Source: an uncultured Collinsella sp.
Lineage (GTDB): Bacteria; Actinomycetota; Coriobacteriia; Coriobacteriales; Coriobacteriaceae
Assembly: GCA_958407995.1 (NCBI GenBank)
Contig: CATYJU010000082.1
Span: forward strand, 1 to 5,150
Direction: 5' to 3'
Length of the DNA: 5,150 bases
Shown here: piece after piece, positions 5,135 through 5,150 of the stretch
Position numbering within the stretch: the first letter of the stretch is position 1
How the letters are laid out: each line of letters starts with the position of its first letter
Made by a program: the position numbers and the translations under genes
Notes under the pieces: generated by a model
The model's database searches: none
What the model was told of the DNA's origin: nothing
The model's input: only the letters and a program-made list of their open reading frames with translations

Positions 5135-5150
5135 GAGCTTGCGAGCCTTG

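Noticed and set aside
1..5150. CRISPR array, tRNA, rRNA or insertion sequence
   Set aside because: No regularly spaced repeats, no cloverleaf-like sequence and no transposase or integrase motifs were seen on either strand.

Overview
The window is GC-rich and densely coded, with strongly G/C-ending codons. It carries three features that fit a Coriobacteriia-type gut actinobacterium: a SEC-C-tagged methionine aminopeptidase, an orphan radical SAM protein of a type common in gut anaerobes, and a GGDEF-REC-HD-GYP protein whose wording I know from gut anaerobes. Collinsella is my best guess, but this is an inference from style and gene content, as no rRNA or marker gene is present.

Layout. Positions 1-701 (minus strand) hold a type I methionine aminopeptidase with an N-terminal SEC-C zinc motif; its C-terminus is cut off by the window edge. 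The 160-base gap at 702-861 contains a perfect 20-bp inverted repeat (754-773 with 801-820) and a plausible -10 box for the aminopeptidase. Positions 862-1638 (minus) encode a 258-residue radical SAM protein of unknown substrate. A divergent intergenic region at 1639-1863 carries two short dyads. Positions 1864-2661 (plus) encode an alpha/beta hydrolase. The 211-base gap at 2662-2872 has a good sigma-70-type promoter. An apparent operon follows: a 626-residue PAS-like/GGDEF/REC/HD-GYP protein (2873-4753) and, 24 bases later, a 118-residue Hpt phosphotransfer protein (4778-5134). Only 16 bases remain after that.

How the genes work together. The most interesting part is the last pair. The large protein has a GGDEF domain whose signature has decayed to GCDKF, so it should not make c-di-GMP. 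It keeps an RxxD inhibitory-site motif at exactly the canonical spacing, which suggests it became a c-di-GMP sensor. A receiver domain with its phospho-acceptor aspartate follows, then an HD-GYP phosphodiesterase domain with all expected metal ligands. The adjacent Hpt protein has the HTLKG phospho-histidine motif and is the natural phosphoryl donor or sink for that receiver. The inferred picture is a c-di-GMP-degrading output controlled by both a phosphorelay and ligand binding, with the histidine kinase encoded elsewhere. The first three genes look like independent transcription units with no evident link to this module.
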